Positions 21,770 to 31,040 are shown, counted from the first letter of the stretch. The stretch: 64,000 nt of DNA from Lysobacterales bacterium (GCA_016721845.1 JADKHK010000003.1:1-64000), one strand, 5' to 3'. Numbers and translations are program-made. The notes: a model not told the origin generated them from the letters alone.

Positions 21770-22651
21770 CGGGCGATTGCGGAGAATCCGAACGCCATTT
21801 GCACGTGGTCATTGCGCATCCGCGCCCCGCGATGCACGTCGGGCTCCGCGCATTCTCCACAACTCATCTGATCAAACGCGTTGACCACGCTACCGATCGC
21901 GAGCCGCTTCTTCCGAGCACCGTTGCGCCACTCACCGCCAAGCAGCGCCTGCATCGTCAGACCGACAGACTCATCTGCCTGCATGAGATCAGCGAAGGCC
22001 GAGGCCAGCCGGTTGTAGGCGATGCGTTCGTGCCCAAGCGCCTGCGCCTCGCGGGTCTCGGAACCGTCCTCATAGGCCCAAACCTTGCCGAGATCGTGGA
22101 GCAACGCCATCGCCACGCCAATGTCGCGCATCTCCGTGGACAGGTTCGCGGCCGAGGCCACCATCGTCGCGACCTCCAGTGTGTGCAGTGCGAGGCCACC
22201 GGCCTGCGCGTGGTGATCCCGCAATGATGCGGGGCAAGTCCAGAAGTGGGGGAATGCGCCGTCGAGTGTCAGCGCATGCTCGACAAGCGCCTGAGCGCGG
22301 ACGAGCCGATCTGCGCGATCAGACCCAGAATCTGTTCAGCGACGCCGTAGATCGGACAAGTCTCGGGCGACACGATGGCGTCGAGCGACATGTGGTCCTC
22401 GTACTTGAACCCGAGTGCTGCATAGAGACAACGATCGCCTTCGGGGTCCAGTGAACCCAGGGTCACGAGTCCCGTCAGCACGCGCCCGTAGAGGGCGTCA
22501 TAGGTATGGGTCGGCATCCAGCTGAGTGCATCGAATTCGCCATTCGCTGAATAGATGCGGATGCGCCAGCCGCCCTGGCTGTCGACGGAGGACAGCGGCT
22601 TGATGACGGCTGGAAACTGGTAGATCGACGCAGGAGGGGATTCGCGGACAT
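21770..22651 (-). pseudogene. HD-domain protein (TraI/MobH-like), frameshifted
   Basis: A start at ATG 22651 follows AAGGAG but leaves the frame within a few codons. The reading continues as 'GGWRIRIYSANGEFDALSW' and 'MPTHTYDALYGRVLTGLVTL', then after a shift near 22270 as 'LRDHHAQAGGLALHTLEVAT' and 'MALLHDLGKVWAYED'. H...HD is the metal site of HD phosphohydrolases, and the GGL..H...V context resembles the TraI/MobH relaxase HD domain of integrative conjugative elements. The C-terminal end is uncertain because frames disagree where it meets the XRE gene; 21770 is approximate. It lies 20 bp after the integrase stop and is probably co-transcribed with it. Confidence 0.5.
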
Positions 22652-22670
22652 CGATGCGCTCCTTGCAGGA

Positions 22671-23961
22671 TTATCGGGAGTCGGCCATGGCGAGCAGTTT
22701 CTTCAGCTCGTTTGGCGAGGGACTTGAGCTTGATCAGCGCCTCGTCGGCCTTTGTCGGCTGCGCGGGTGGCGTGCTCGCACGATTGACCAGCCCGACGAA
22801 GGCCTGTCCGTCCTGACGCGTCAGGTTGGGTACGAAGCGTGAGTAGACGCGGAACAGCATTGACGTGTTGGCGTGTCCCAGCACCATCGCGATCCATTCC
22901 GACTCTCGCCAGAGGCCAGCATCAGCGTCGCCGCCGTATGGCGGGTCTGGTACGGCGGCGCTTCTCCAGCTCCAGAAAGCGCAACAGCGGATACCAGATG
23001 CGATTCGTGAAGTTGCGCCCGTCGATCGGGCCGCCAGTTCCGGTCGAAACACCCATGGGCATTCAGGATCTCGGTCCTGAACTGCGCGTCTATCGCAGCA
23101 CGGACCATGGGCAGCATCGGAAGTCAGCGCTGCGAAGACTCGGTCTTGGTGCCTTCCTCGGCCTCGCCCTCGACGAGGGTTTCCCGAACGAGGATCAGGT
23201 TGCGCTCGAAGTCGATGTACTTCCACTTCAGACCGTTGATCTCTCCGGTGCGCATCCCGGTGAAGAATCGCGTGGTCATGTAGTTGCGGTAGTCGGCGCG
23301 AATCGTGTCCAGAATGCGCTGCACTTCATCCATCGAAAACGGATGCACGTCGCTCTTCTTCATCTTCAGCGGCTTGACCTTGCGGAACGCCGGCGTAAAT
23401 TCGAACCGGTCGGCGGCCTCGTTGAGGATCTGACGCAGGAAGCACATGATCTTGTTGATGCGCCCCGGCGTCAGCGTTTCAGACTTGCGGCCCGGCAGCT
23501 TCGCCAGATGCGCGCGGAACGCTAGCACATCCGACTTTTGAATCGACGCGACCGGGCGTGAGCCGAACAGCGGCAGGATGTGCTTGTCGAGCACGTCGCG
23601 TACGCAGGCACGATGCGACCGCCGCCACTGTGGCGTCATTTCGGCGAACCAGACGTCACTGAATTCGGAGTGGCGGCGTCGCAGATGCAGGCAGCGCCGC
23701 AGTAATCGCCGTCGCCACCGCGTTCCGGGCAAGCTCATCATCACGCGCGAAAGCGATTGCGCGCGGACTACCCGGAAAGGTCGCCGCGTAGTCAAAGGAC
23801 CCGCGTGAGATTTCCTTCTCGACGCGATTGAGCTGTGTCTGGACCTTCTTGCGATTCTCCGGGGTGTCGGCGAGCGCCGTCAGCTCGCGGCATCGCTTCC
23901 CACGAAAATAGAAGTCCAGAAACAGATTGCCGTTGTCCGGCCGCGCCCGCACCTTAGCCAT
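22671..23961 (-). pseudogene. Phage-type tyrosine integrase, frameshifted
   Basis: ATG 23961 overlaps the excisionase stop by 8 bp. The N-terminus (MAKVRARPDNGNLFLDFYFR) is an arm-DNA-binding domain of the DUF3596 type. The SAM-like core-binding segment and the catalytic domain follow after a shift: 'PFSMDEVQRILDTIR', then 'TTRFFTGMRTGEINGLKW' with catalytic Arg I. After further shifts near 23120 and 23000 come 'PYQTRHTAATLMLASGE' (box II H-x-x-R) and 'MVLGHANTSMLFRVYSRFV' (His and Tyr of box II). All catalytic residues are encoded, but in at least three frames. The end at 22671 uses the TAA after 'AMADSR'. The enzyme would integrate and excise the element, plausibly at the tRNA-Met end of the island. 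Confidence 0.75.
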
Positions 23962-24190
23962 GCGCGACGCTCCCGTTCGCCATCGGGATCGCGGGCGCGT
24001 GCCGGGCCGAGGCTTGGGAGATGTCGCGCTGGATGGTTTCCCAGATGAACAGCAACTTGCGCCCGCCAAACGGGCGGATGTAGTGCACGCCTTCCAGCAG
24101 CACCACATCCTTGAGGCGCGTCCGGATGGTGCGAGCGTCGTAGTGGATGCGCTCGGCCAACTGGTCAGTGGTCAGGTACGTTTCGCTCAT
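23954..24190 (-). CDS. Excisionase/AlpA-like helix-turn-helix protein
   Basis: This is a 78-residue DNA-binding protein. 'YLTTDQLAERIHYDARTIRT' at the N-terminus is a MerR/excisionase-type winged helix-turn-helix, and 'IRPFGGRKLLFIWE' matches the wing of small integrase-linked proteins. A GGAG lies seven bases before the ATG. The gene overlaps the integrase start, which points to translational coupling and a role as recombination directionality factor. The AT-rich repeat cluster upstream is probably its control region. Confidence 0.7.
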   Translation of the reverse strand: MSETYLTTDQLAERIHYDARTIRTRLKDVVLLEGVHYIRPFGGRKLLFIWETIQRDISQASARHAPAIPMANGSVAHG

Positions 24191-24223
24191 TTGCGTGCTC
24201 CATTGCTTGCTATGATTGTCGAA

Positions 24224-24308
24224 TGATCATTTGCGTGATCATTTGACGATAGTTGTAGCACGCTTCTGATGGTTGTCAACATCATTTGATAACTATTTTG
24301 ATCTTTTG
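24224..24308. promoter_or_regulatory. Repeated TGATCATTTG sites in the xis / XRE divergent control region
   Basis: TGATCATTTG occurs at 24224-24233 and 24236-24245 (12 bp apart). ATCATTTG, part of the palindrome ATCATTTGAT, is at 24281-24288. TGATCTTTTG begins at 24299 and is followed by GACGATCA, which makes a further inverted repeat. The block is far more AT-rich than its surroundings and lies exactly between the leftward xis-int genes and the rightward XRE regulator. That is the layout of a phage-like immunity/excision switch. The TCATTTGCGTG string also recurs over the start of the xis gene. Confidence 0.55.
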
Positions 24309-24325
24309 ACGATCAGGACTGCAAA

Positions 24326-24553
24326 ATGCTCCGGTTCAAAGTCTCGGAACGAATCGCCGACAAGGAGTTCAGGAGCGGCGTCGGATTACCGCCATAGAGA
24401 TTTCGAGGCGATGGGCATCAATCGGATGACGCTGTCAAATTGATGAACAAGCACGGTGCAAACGTGCAGACGGGATGCCTCTTGAACGGCTGTGCCGCTA
24501 TTTTGAGTGTCGAGTTGGGGACTATGTGAGCATGTCGCCGAGTAATTCAGCTG
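24326..24553 (+). pseudogene. XRE-type regulator, frameshifted
   Basis: The start is MLRFKVSERIADKEFRSG. The reading hops frames every 40-60 bases, giving 'RRITAIEIS', then 'MGINRMTLS', 'LMNKHGANVQT' and finally 'RLCRYFECRVGDYV'. Joined up, this is the small Cro/CI-like helix-turn-helix regulator common beside integrases. At least three indels occur in about 75 codons, the densest frame damage in the window. It is divergent from xis, across the repeated operator block. The end position is approximate. Confidence 0.5.
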
Positions 24554-24989
24554 CTCAGCGCGACGAATGATCTGAAAGACGCAATGTTGGTAGTCGTTGC
24601 CGACATTCGAGATCGGATGTCCGTTCAACTGCCCTCTCCATACTTCCCCTTCGCGATTGCGTCGCAATGATCGCGGCGACCAGATCCGCCCCGTCCAGAG
24701 GTCCGTTATGAACCCAAGCATTCGGGATTCATCCGGCGCCTATTGCCCAGGTCAATCGACAAAATGTTTCCCGTGGGCTTGGTGGATAACCACGCCCACG
24801 ACAGCTCTGCGTCTTCGGCGATGCCGATGACGATCCAGAGTCATATCAACTGGGAAACAAGGCGACAGACCATGAACGCGAATGATCGAAGAATTGCCGG
24901 ATGCGGCAGAGCAAGTGCGAATCCAACCCTTGGAAGAGGTTCGACCCAGAGCTCGAACTTATGGTCGACCCGACTTCGGGGAAGCAGTC
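24554..24989. other. Stretch without a convincing gene
   Basis: About 440 bases. Short open frames exist on both strands but none has a recognisable motif plus a ribosome binding site. Given the indel density on both sides it may be the remains of a small gene. Confidence 0.4.
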
Positions 24990-25693
24990 ATGAGCGTGCG
25001 CCGCGACAAGCAGTTCGACTCGGTGTTCTGTTGTCCGCATTGCTTCGCATTGGCTGCCGTGAAGCGCACGCTCCCAAGCGAGGCGCTCGGCGTCCGCAGC
25101 TACACAGATGGTTTGGTCATCGGCCGTCGTTCATTGACACCCGCTCATCGCCCGCTGCGCCTCCTGCCACCACTTCTATTGGTGCGACGACGGCGATGCA
25201 GCATTTGCCTTGCGACGCTGTGAGCTGTCGGATGCCGAGTATGCGACCGAACTCGCGGGCGTAAACTGGATTGACGACCTGGCCGAGTCTGAAGTTTACG
25301 AAGCGCTTCGCATCGGGCCTGCGCGAAAACGTCGATGACGAAATGAGGCTCCGCCGCGAAGCCTTGCAGCGCCGTAACGACGCCTATCGCCATTCGGACC
25401 CGGACGAAATCGCCGAAGCCCCTTTCATGCTCGATGATTGCTGTGCGAATCTGCGCGCTCTCATCGACATCCTTGACGAGAAGGACTCGATGCAGGCTTT
25501 GCTGAAGTGCGAGGCGCTCCGCGAGCATTCCCAGTTCGAGTCTGCTCTGAAGTTGCTATGTCGCATTACCGACAAGAAGCTGGCCGCGCGTGTCGCGAAG
25601 CAGCAGGAACTTTGCCTTGCTCACGACTCTCGCGTTCGACAGTACCCCGTGGAGAAGCGTCGAGCGCGGAAGCGCGCGCAGCAGCCCGCTTAG
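24990..25693 (+). pseudogene. Zinc-ribbon-type hypothetical protein, frameshifted
   Basis: ATG 24990 begins MSVRRDKQFDSVFCCPHC. The CPHC pair, and a CASCHHFYWC pair read in another frame near 25160, look like a zinc ribbon. After at least two more shifts the C-terminal part (25340-25693) continues in one frame: 'MRLRREALQRRNDAYRHSDP', 'DDCCANLRALIDIL' and 'SALKLLCRITDKKLAARVAK', a helical region. No family is recognised. It converges with the helical-repeat gene on its right, two bases apart. Confidence 0.4.
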
Positions 25694-25695
25694 TC

Positions 25696-26913
25696 CTACC
25701 TCAATGTCGTCGTAGAAAGCGCTGATCGCAAGAAGGCCGCATTGCTCGCGGTGCTGTGCATCAACTCGGTGACCTTTGCGGCAATAACAGCCTGATCCGC
25801 TCCGCCTGCCTCTGCGGCCTTGCCCGCTGCGTCGTAGGCGGCGCGCACGTCCGCACCGGTGATCTCGTAGCCATGCCCGCGGGCGATCCAGTGCAGGGCG
25901 ATCAGTGCGCAGTTCTGGGCGAACGTCGGTCGTGACGTTGCGAAATCGCGCGCGGCGCGGGTCAGGGTGAGCGGGTCGGTTGGGCTGCGTGCGGCGAGTT
26001 CGACCGCCATGTCGAACAGCTCGGCGTCCTTGGCCGCAGCGAACCATTTGCCCTCGCTACCGGGATGTCGCACCACCAGGTCGCGCAGAATGTCGCTATC
26101 GCTCTTGTGTGGATAGCGCTTCGCTATCGCGCGAAAGGTCGCGAGGTTGGTTTGGCCGATGTTGGCTGCCAGCGCATATTGTTCGTAAGCATCGTCGATC
26201 CGACCCATCGACAACAGGATCGATTCGCATGTCGCCGCGATCCGTGACGACGGCATGTTCCGGCCTTCGGAATCTTGCGCGTAACGCAACGCTTCTTCCA
26301 TCTTGCCCTGCGCGACCAACGCCTTCGACCGCCCATTCCGGTAGTTCCAGAGCGGCGCGCGTGCCGTGGCCACCAACGTCAGCAATTCTTCGTGGCGGCC
26401 GGCCGCGAACAATGAGGCCAGAACGATGATCGTGCCCTTGAAGTATCCGAAACCGGAACGGTCGTTCCACGCCATATGCACGATATGCAGGAAGCGGTCC
26501 GCCCATTCATTCGCGATTTCGGCGGACGCACAGAGATCGCCCCAGAAGTCACCGATGTACTCGCTGTACGAAATCTCGTCTTCGTCGATCGCGATCCAAA
26601 GCCGCTCCAACCACTTCCGACGCGTGCGAAGGTCAACCTCCGCTTTCGCAATCACCGGCACCAGAGTTTCGATCGCGCGGTTCACCGCCGTGGTCATCGC
26701 GCCCGACGAACTATCTACCTGACCGAGCGACGCCGAGATCTTCTCCAAAAATTTCACGGCGCCTTCAGCGGCGACGATCGGTTCGGTACGCGCAACCTTG
26801 CGGATCTCGGCGACCGCCTCCTTGATCCGCTTGATCGGCAAATCGGATCGCCAACCGGAGGCGTTGCGACGGAAACGCGAAGCGAACTGCCATGTATGTG
26901 TGGACTTGGTCAT
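25696..26913 (-). CDS. Alpha-helical repeat protein of unknown function (DUF6880-like?)
   Basis: The frame is intact, 405 residues from ATG 26913; the frame is open further upstream but the extra sequence is low-complexity and unlike protein. The protein starts MTKSTHTWQFASRF. The rest is helical repeats of TPR character, for example 'SKALVAQGKMEEALRYAQD' and 'SMGRIDDAYEQYALAANIGQ'. A similarity to the DUF6880 group is a recollection only. No catalytic motif or membrane segment is visible. It lies back to back with the AAA ATPase gene (371 bp apart), the arrangement of a possible two-part module. Confidence 0.55.
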   Translation of the reverse strand: MTKSTHTWQFASRFRRNASGWRSDLPIKRIKEAVAEIRKVARTEPIVAAEGAVKFLEKISASLGQVDSSSGAMTTAVNRAIETLVPVIAKAEVDLRTRRKWLERLWIAIDEDEISYSEYIGDFWGDLCASAEIANEWADRFLHIVHMAWNDRSGFGYFKGTIIVLASLFAAGRHEELLTLVATARAPLWNYRNGRSKALVAQGKMEEALRYAQDSEGRNMPSSRIAATCESILLSMGRIDDAYEQYALAANIGQTNLATFRAIAKRYPHKSDSDILRDLVVRHPGSEGKWFAAAKDAELFDMAVELAARSPTDPLTLTRAARDFATSRPTFAQNCALIALHWIARGHGYEITGADVRAAYDAAGKAAEAGGADQAVIAAKVTELMHSTASNAAFLRSALSTTTLR

Positions 26914-27284
26914 GCGGTAGTTTCTTGGGTGCGTTGTGATCTGTCGAGGACGCGGAGCATTCCGCCGGTCTGGCTTCTGCTGCGCAGCGCACCACGTGGC
27001 TGGACGGCAGAAGCAACTCGAGTTGATCGCTGGCGCCGATTGTCGCTCAACAGCTTCGATTGTGGTGGCCGAATGCATGTGACCAAGTGAAGACCTTTGA
27101 AGGTTCACTCTGATCCCGGAGCTGACCGGGGTATCAAATTCGACCAACCTGCGTACAGCTCGCTCGGCGCTACTTCCGAATTGAACAAGCGAAGTAAGCA
27201 TTTTGTAGGTGCCGCCGCTAGGCTTGATGCGATAGGAAATTCGCACTCTATTGAAGAACCAAATCGGTGAGCGGTGAGGGGAGT
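26914..27284. other. Divergent intergenic region without a gene
   Basis: These 371 bases separate the divergent helical-repeat and AAA ATPase genes and must hold both promoters. A long open frame runs through on the minus strand, but its translation has no repeat or domain features. No clear operator was found. Confidence 0.4.
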
Positions 27285-29750
27285 ATGTCGATTCTGCAAG
27301 AAGTACTTGCTTGGACACAGACGCTACCCGCGTGGCAAAGCGATGCCGTTGCGCGCCTACTCACGAAGGGATCCCCAACCAAAGACGACCATGACGACTT
27401 GTTCGCGCTCTTGAAACTTACGCATGGCATCCCCGATGCGAAGGGACGGATCCCCAAGCCTCTTACTGCCGAGCAAATTCCGGCGCCGGTCAGTAAGTCC
27501 ACGCATATCGTGTTGCTGGCGATGAAGGACATGCGCCACGTCAACGCGATTGCGGAGAACCAGCGACTGCCAATCAGCGCCACTGGCATGACCATCATTT
27601 ATGGTGACAACGGTTCAGGAAAATCGGGATATTCACGCGTCCTAAAACTTGCCTGCCGCGCCCGCGATCAAGCCGAGGCGATCCATCCGAACGCCAATTT
27701 GCCGGCCAACATGACCGGGATTGCGAAAGCTATTTTCGAAATCGCGGTGGATGGCGTCGCCAAGGACGTGCTGTGGACACAGGGCAAGGCAGCACCTCCC
27801 GAGTTGTCTTCGTTTTCGATCTTTGACGCGCGCTGCGCTCGCGCGTATCTCGACAGCGAAGATGATTTCTCCTATGTCCCCCAAGGTCTCGACGTCTTCG
27901 AGGCACTCGCAAAGGTCTGCAAGCAGCTGAAGACATCTCTTGACGCAGAAATCGCGCAGTCTGCCGTTGACCTCTCGGCGTTCGCGCTTCTGCAGGGAGA
28001 CACGGCAGTCGGCAAATTGATCAGGGCACTTTCCTTTCTACGAACGCCGTCACCAAGGGCGCGGTCCTGGATAGCGCCGTCGTTACCAAACTGCGTGGAC
28101 TCGCCGACAGCTTTCGTGCAGCGCAGGCGGCTGCAGCTCTTGCTGCCACCGACTTCAAAGAGCGCGAGCGCTTGCTGCCTGGCACCGGCGGCGAAGCTTG
28201 GCGAGACCTCTTTGACGCTGCTCGGAAGTTCGCAATCGAATCCCATCCCGGCAAGACTTTCCCTGCGCTGGGCGAAGACGTGCCCTGCCCTCTGTGCCAG
28301 CAGCCGCTGGCCGAGGGGGCCGACCGTCTGCAGCGGTTTGAGATTTTCATACAGCAGGAGTCGGAGAAAGCTGCGCAGTCACGCCGTGCCGCCCTATGGC
28401 GGCGGAATATAGGCCATTCATGGCGCACAGCTTGGCTCTGAACTTCGACGACGCAACCCACGACGAGATAAACGCTCTGGATCCGCAACTTGCGGCCGAC
28501 ACGAAGGCATTCGAGGCGCAGCTACTCGGCACGTCGAGAAGCCATCAAGTCAGCGGTGATCTCCCACGAGTGGGGTGATGTCCCGGAAGCTTTGGCAAGC
28601 CCCGCGACGCGACTGCGGGCGCTCGCCGATAGGCTCAACACCGAGGCCCAGACATTGGAGGACGCGTCCGACGAGAAGTCCCGTGCAGCTCTTCAGAAGC
28701 AGTTCGCGGAACTCGATGCGCGAGTCAAGCTGAGACAGATCAGGGACGCAGTAGTCGCAGCAGTAGGCAAACTCATCCACCAGGCTAAGCTCTCCGAGTG
28801 CCTCTCGGCAGTGAAGACCAATGCCATTTCGCTTAAGGCATCGGAGATGGCCGAGAAAGTTGTCTCGAAAGAGCTGGCTGATGCGCTGAACCGCGAATTC
28901 AAAGCGTTGGGCGTCGGCGCCTTGAGGGTTTCGCTGCAGAGTCGCGCCGACCGCGGCAAGGCATTGCACAAGCTCAAGCTGGAGCTGCCGCAGAACCGTA
29001 ATCCAGGTGACATTCTGAGCGAAGGCGAACAACGCGCCGTGGCGATCGGCTCATTCCTTGCCGAAGTGGGACTGAGCGGGGGCAACAGCGGAATTGTGTT
29101 CGACGACCCCGTGTCCTCGCTCGACCATCGCCGGCGAGAGCGCGTCGCTAAGCGTCTTGCCAAAGAAGCATCCATTCGCCAGACGGTGGTGTTCACCCAT
29201 GACATCTACTTCCTGTGCCTGCTGATGGAAGAAGCCAAGCTGTCCGGCACGACGATTTCCACGCAAAGCCTCGTCCGCCGCGCCGAGGGATTCGGATTCG
29301 CAGATCCAGAACTGCCATTTGAGGGCAAGAGTGCTAGCAAGCGAATCGGCGCGCTGAAAGCTCAGCAGCAGTTGATCGCCAAGCTGCACAGGGACGGCGA
29401 CGAGCAAGAGCATCGGAAGCAGACTGTAGACGCCTACGTCCGGCTACGCATGACTTGGGAACGTGCCGTCGAGGAGGTTCTACTGCGTGAGGTTGTAATT
29501 CCGTTTCCGAAAGGGCGTGGAAACCCAGCGGCTCGCCGGCGTCGTGGTTGACGACGGGGACTACGCGAAGATTAGCGCCGGCATGTCGAGGTGCTCCAAC
29601 TACGCCCACGATAAAGCTATAGAGGGCGGCATTGCGATTCCCGACCCCGACGAGTTGCTGGCCGACATCAATACGCTGGAAACTTGGCGCTCGGATGTGG
29701 AGAAGCGCAGCGTCGAAACAGGCAAGAAGCGCAAGGCAGGTAGCTCGTGA
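27285..29750 (+). pseudogene. SMC/Rad50-like AAA ATPase with CxxC hook, frameshifted
   Basis: ATG 27285 follows AGGGGAG. Walker A 'YGDNGSGKSGYSRVLK' (about residues 106-121) is intact. After a shift near 28045 the coiled region holds 'EDVPCPLCQQPLAEGA', a CxxC that could act as a zinc hook. Two more shifts follow near 28400 and 28540. The C-terminal ATPase lobe is in one frame, with signature 'DILSEGEQRAVAIGSFLAEV', Walker B and D-loop 'GIVFDDPVSSLDHRRR', and 'VVFTHDIYFL'. A last shift near 29500 leads to 'RLAGVVVDDGDYAKISAGMS' and the stop at 29750. The architecture resembles RloC and other SMC-like defence ATPases, but no nuclease domain is recognised. Members are usually near 800 residues, which fits. 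Confidence 0.65.
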
Positions 29751-29933
29751 TTTTCACGAAATTTCGGCAATTCAGTGGCTAGATGTCCGCTGAGGGTCGA
29801 TAGCACTCGGTCGGTACACGCGCACAGGAAAGTCGCAGCGCAGAATCCCGCTCGTCAAATTCTGACACCCGAACTAAACACGTCGAGTCCGATTTCAGTC
29901 AGGCCCGATGCCGCCGGCTTGCGCCGACAGTTT

Positions 29934-30019
29934 TGGGCACGAAGTGCCAGGGTCATTCGAGTCGCAAACGCGGACACGGCCGAAAAATCTTGGGCACAGA
30001 TTGGGCACGAACCGGGCAC
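29934..30019. repeat. Phased TGGGCAC direct repeats near the island edge
   Basis: GGGCAC occurs at 29935, 29992, 30003 and 30014. The last three are exactly 11 bp apart (TGGGCACAGAT, TGGGCACGAAC, CGGGCACGGAC), so they face the same side of the helix. A further copy and an inverted copy form the palindrome at 30084-30110. The cluster lies between the end of the AAA ATPase gene and the tRNA-Met 3' end. Integrase arm sites or iteron-like protein-binding sites are possible. Confidence 0.55.
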
Positions 30020-30083
30020 GGACGGTTTTTGACGACAATTCTCCCCCCCTCGAACGCGCCGAAGCTTGCGACGCGAAGTTCGC

Positions 30084-30110
30084 TTTTGTGCCCGGTTACC
30101 GGGCACAAAA
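30084..30110. repeat. Perfect palindrome TTTTGTGCCCGG-TTA-CCGGGCACAAAA
   Basis: Two 12-bp arms are perfectly complementary around a 3-bp centre and contain the same GGGCAC core as the phased repeats to the left. The flanking runs are A on one strand and T before the hairpin on the other, so it is a poor intrinsic terminator. A protein-binding or recombination site is more likely. Confidence 0.5.
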
Positions 30111-30131
30111 AAGCCCGCATCGATGGCGGGG
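30107..30131 (-). terminator. Intrinsic terminator of the tRNA-Met gene
   Basis: Read on the minus strand: CCCGC-CATCGAT-GCGGG followed by CTTTTTT, about 35 bases after the tRNA 3' end. A GC-rich hairpin plus a T-run is the standard rho-independent form. Confidence 0.7.
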
Positions 30132-30166
30132 TGATTGTCGCAAGCAACTGATTCGCTTGCATAATT

Positions 30167-30243
30167 TGGTGGCTATGGGTGGACTCGAACCACCGACCTC
30201 GGCATTATGAGTGCCACGCTCTAACCGGCTGAGCTACATAGCC
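30167..30243 (-). tRNA. tRNA-Met (CAT), elongator type
   Basis: 77 nt including an encoded CCA. The acceptor stem GGCTATG pairs with CATAGCC. The D-arm is GCTC...GAGC, the anticodon stem TGGCA/TGCCG with loop CTCATAA (anticodon CAT), and the T-loop region is GGTTCGAACCC. The 5' sequence GGCTATGTAGCTCAG is like elongator tRNA-Met of gammaproteobacteria, not initiator. A tRNA-Ile2 read by lysidine cannot be fully excluded from the anticodon alone. Its 3' end faces the accessory island, the usual side for integration. Confidence 0.9.
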
Positions 30244-30276
30244 ATTTCGACAAATTCTACTGCTTTGACCCCAGCC

Positions 30277-30315
30277 TTATGAGTGCCACGCTCTAACCGG
30301 CTGAGCTACATAGCC
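30277..30315 (-). repeat. Exact duplicate of the 5' half of tRNA-Met
   Basis: 39 bases identical to 30205-30243: acceptor 5' strand, D-arm, 5' anticodon stem and whole anticodon loop. Identity ends at the last loop base. The 3' half of a tRNA is missing. The two copies are in the same orientation, 72 bp apart. This could be an attachment-site remnant or the stump of a second tandem tRNA gene. Confidence 0.8.
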
Positions 30316-30465
30316 ACGGGGGGCGCGCATTGTTGGCATCGGGTGGGTGCTTGTCAAGGACGGAGCCAATGACTGGACGTGCCGGGGCAGCGTCGAGCCG
30401 TGTTTCCTTGTCGGCGCTTGCTGCGCTGTGGAAGAATCCTCGCAGTGAATTTTCTGGAGCGGGCC

Positions 30466-30999
30466 GTGATCGACCCTGACGGCTACCGACCCAATGTGGG
30501 CATTGTGCTGATGCACGACGATGGGCGCCTGTTCTGGGCGCGCCGGGTCGGTCGCGACGGCTGGCAGTTCCCGCAGGGCGGCATGAATTCCGACGAAACG
30601 CCGCTGGAAGCGATGTATCGCGAGTTGTTCGAGGAAACCGGGCTGCATCCGCACCACGTCGAGGTGCTGGGTTCGACGCCGGGATGGTTGCGATACCGGT
30701 TGCCGAAGCGCTTCGTGCGCCGGCGCGAACGACCCACCTGTATCGGCCAGAAGCAGGTCTGGTTCCTGCTGCGCATGCTCGGCGACGAGTCGGAGGTGCG
30801 TCTCGACCATTCCGATCGACCCGAGTTCGACTCGTTCACCTGGGTGAATTTCTGGTATCCGGTCGGCAATGTGGTGGACTTCAAACGCGACGTGTACCAG
30901 CGCGCTTTGGCGCATCTGGCGGGCGTGGCACGCAAGCATGGCGTCGATCCCGGGCATGCACCGGCTGTCGAACCGCCACCTCTGGTCACTGCACGCTGA
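30466..30999 (+). CDS. rppH: RNA pyrophosphohydrolase
   Basis: This Nudix hydrolase removes pyrophosphate from 5'-triphosphorylated mRNA and so triggers RNase E-dependent decay. The start GTG 30466 gives the canonical N-terminus VIDPDGYRPNVGIVL and follows GGAG at eight bases; the longer upstream frame adds nonconserved residues. The Nudix box 'GGMNSDETPLEAMYRELFEE' (about residues 38-57) has the catalytic Glu residues. 177 residues, slightly longer than E. coli RppH because of a Pro-rich tail. It is the first core gene right of the tRNA-Met and precedes the bfd-bfr genes. Confidence 0.93.
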   Translation: MIDPDGYRPNVGIVLMHDDGRLFWARRVGRDGWQFPQGGMNSDETPLEAMYRELFEETGLHPHHVEVLGSTPGWLRYRLPKRFVRRRERPTCIGQKQVWFLLRMLGDESEVRLDHSDRPEFDSFTWVNFWYPVGNVVDFKRDVYQRALAHLAGVARKHGVDPGHAPAVEPPPLVTAR

Positions 31000-31017
31000 A
31001 TGTCGACACAGAACCTA

Positions 31018-31040
31018 TTGCGAATCACTCGTATTTGCGA
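31018..31040. promoter_or_regulatory. Fur-box-like palindrome upstream of bfd
   Basis: TTGCGAATCACTCGTATTTGCGA has the imperfect dyad GCGAAT...ATTTGC seen in many proteobacterial Fur sites, 27 bases before the bfd start. Bfd is typically repressed by iron through Fur, so position and sequence agree. Confidence 0.55.

Noticed and set aside
29934..30019. GGGCAC repeats considered as a CRISPR array
   Set aside because: Repeats are only 6-8 bp with 11-bp spacing, too short for CRISPR repeats and spacers, and no cas gene is present.
30084..30110. Palindrome considered as a terminator
   Set aside because: The run after the hairpin is A, not T, on either reading; the true terminator of tRNA-Met is the adjacent CCCGC/GCGGG hairpin with a T-run.
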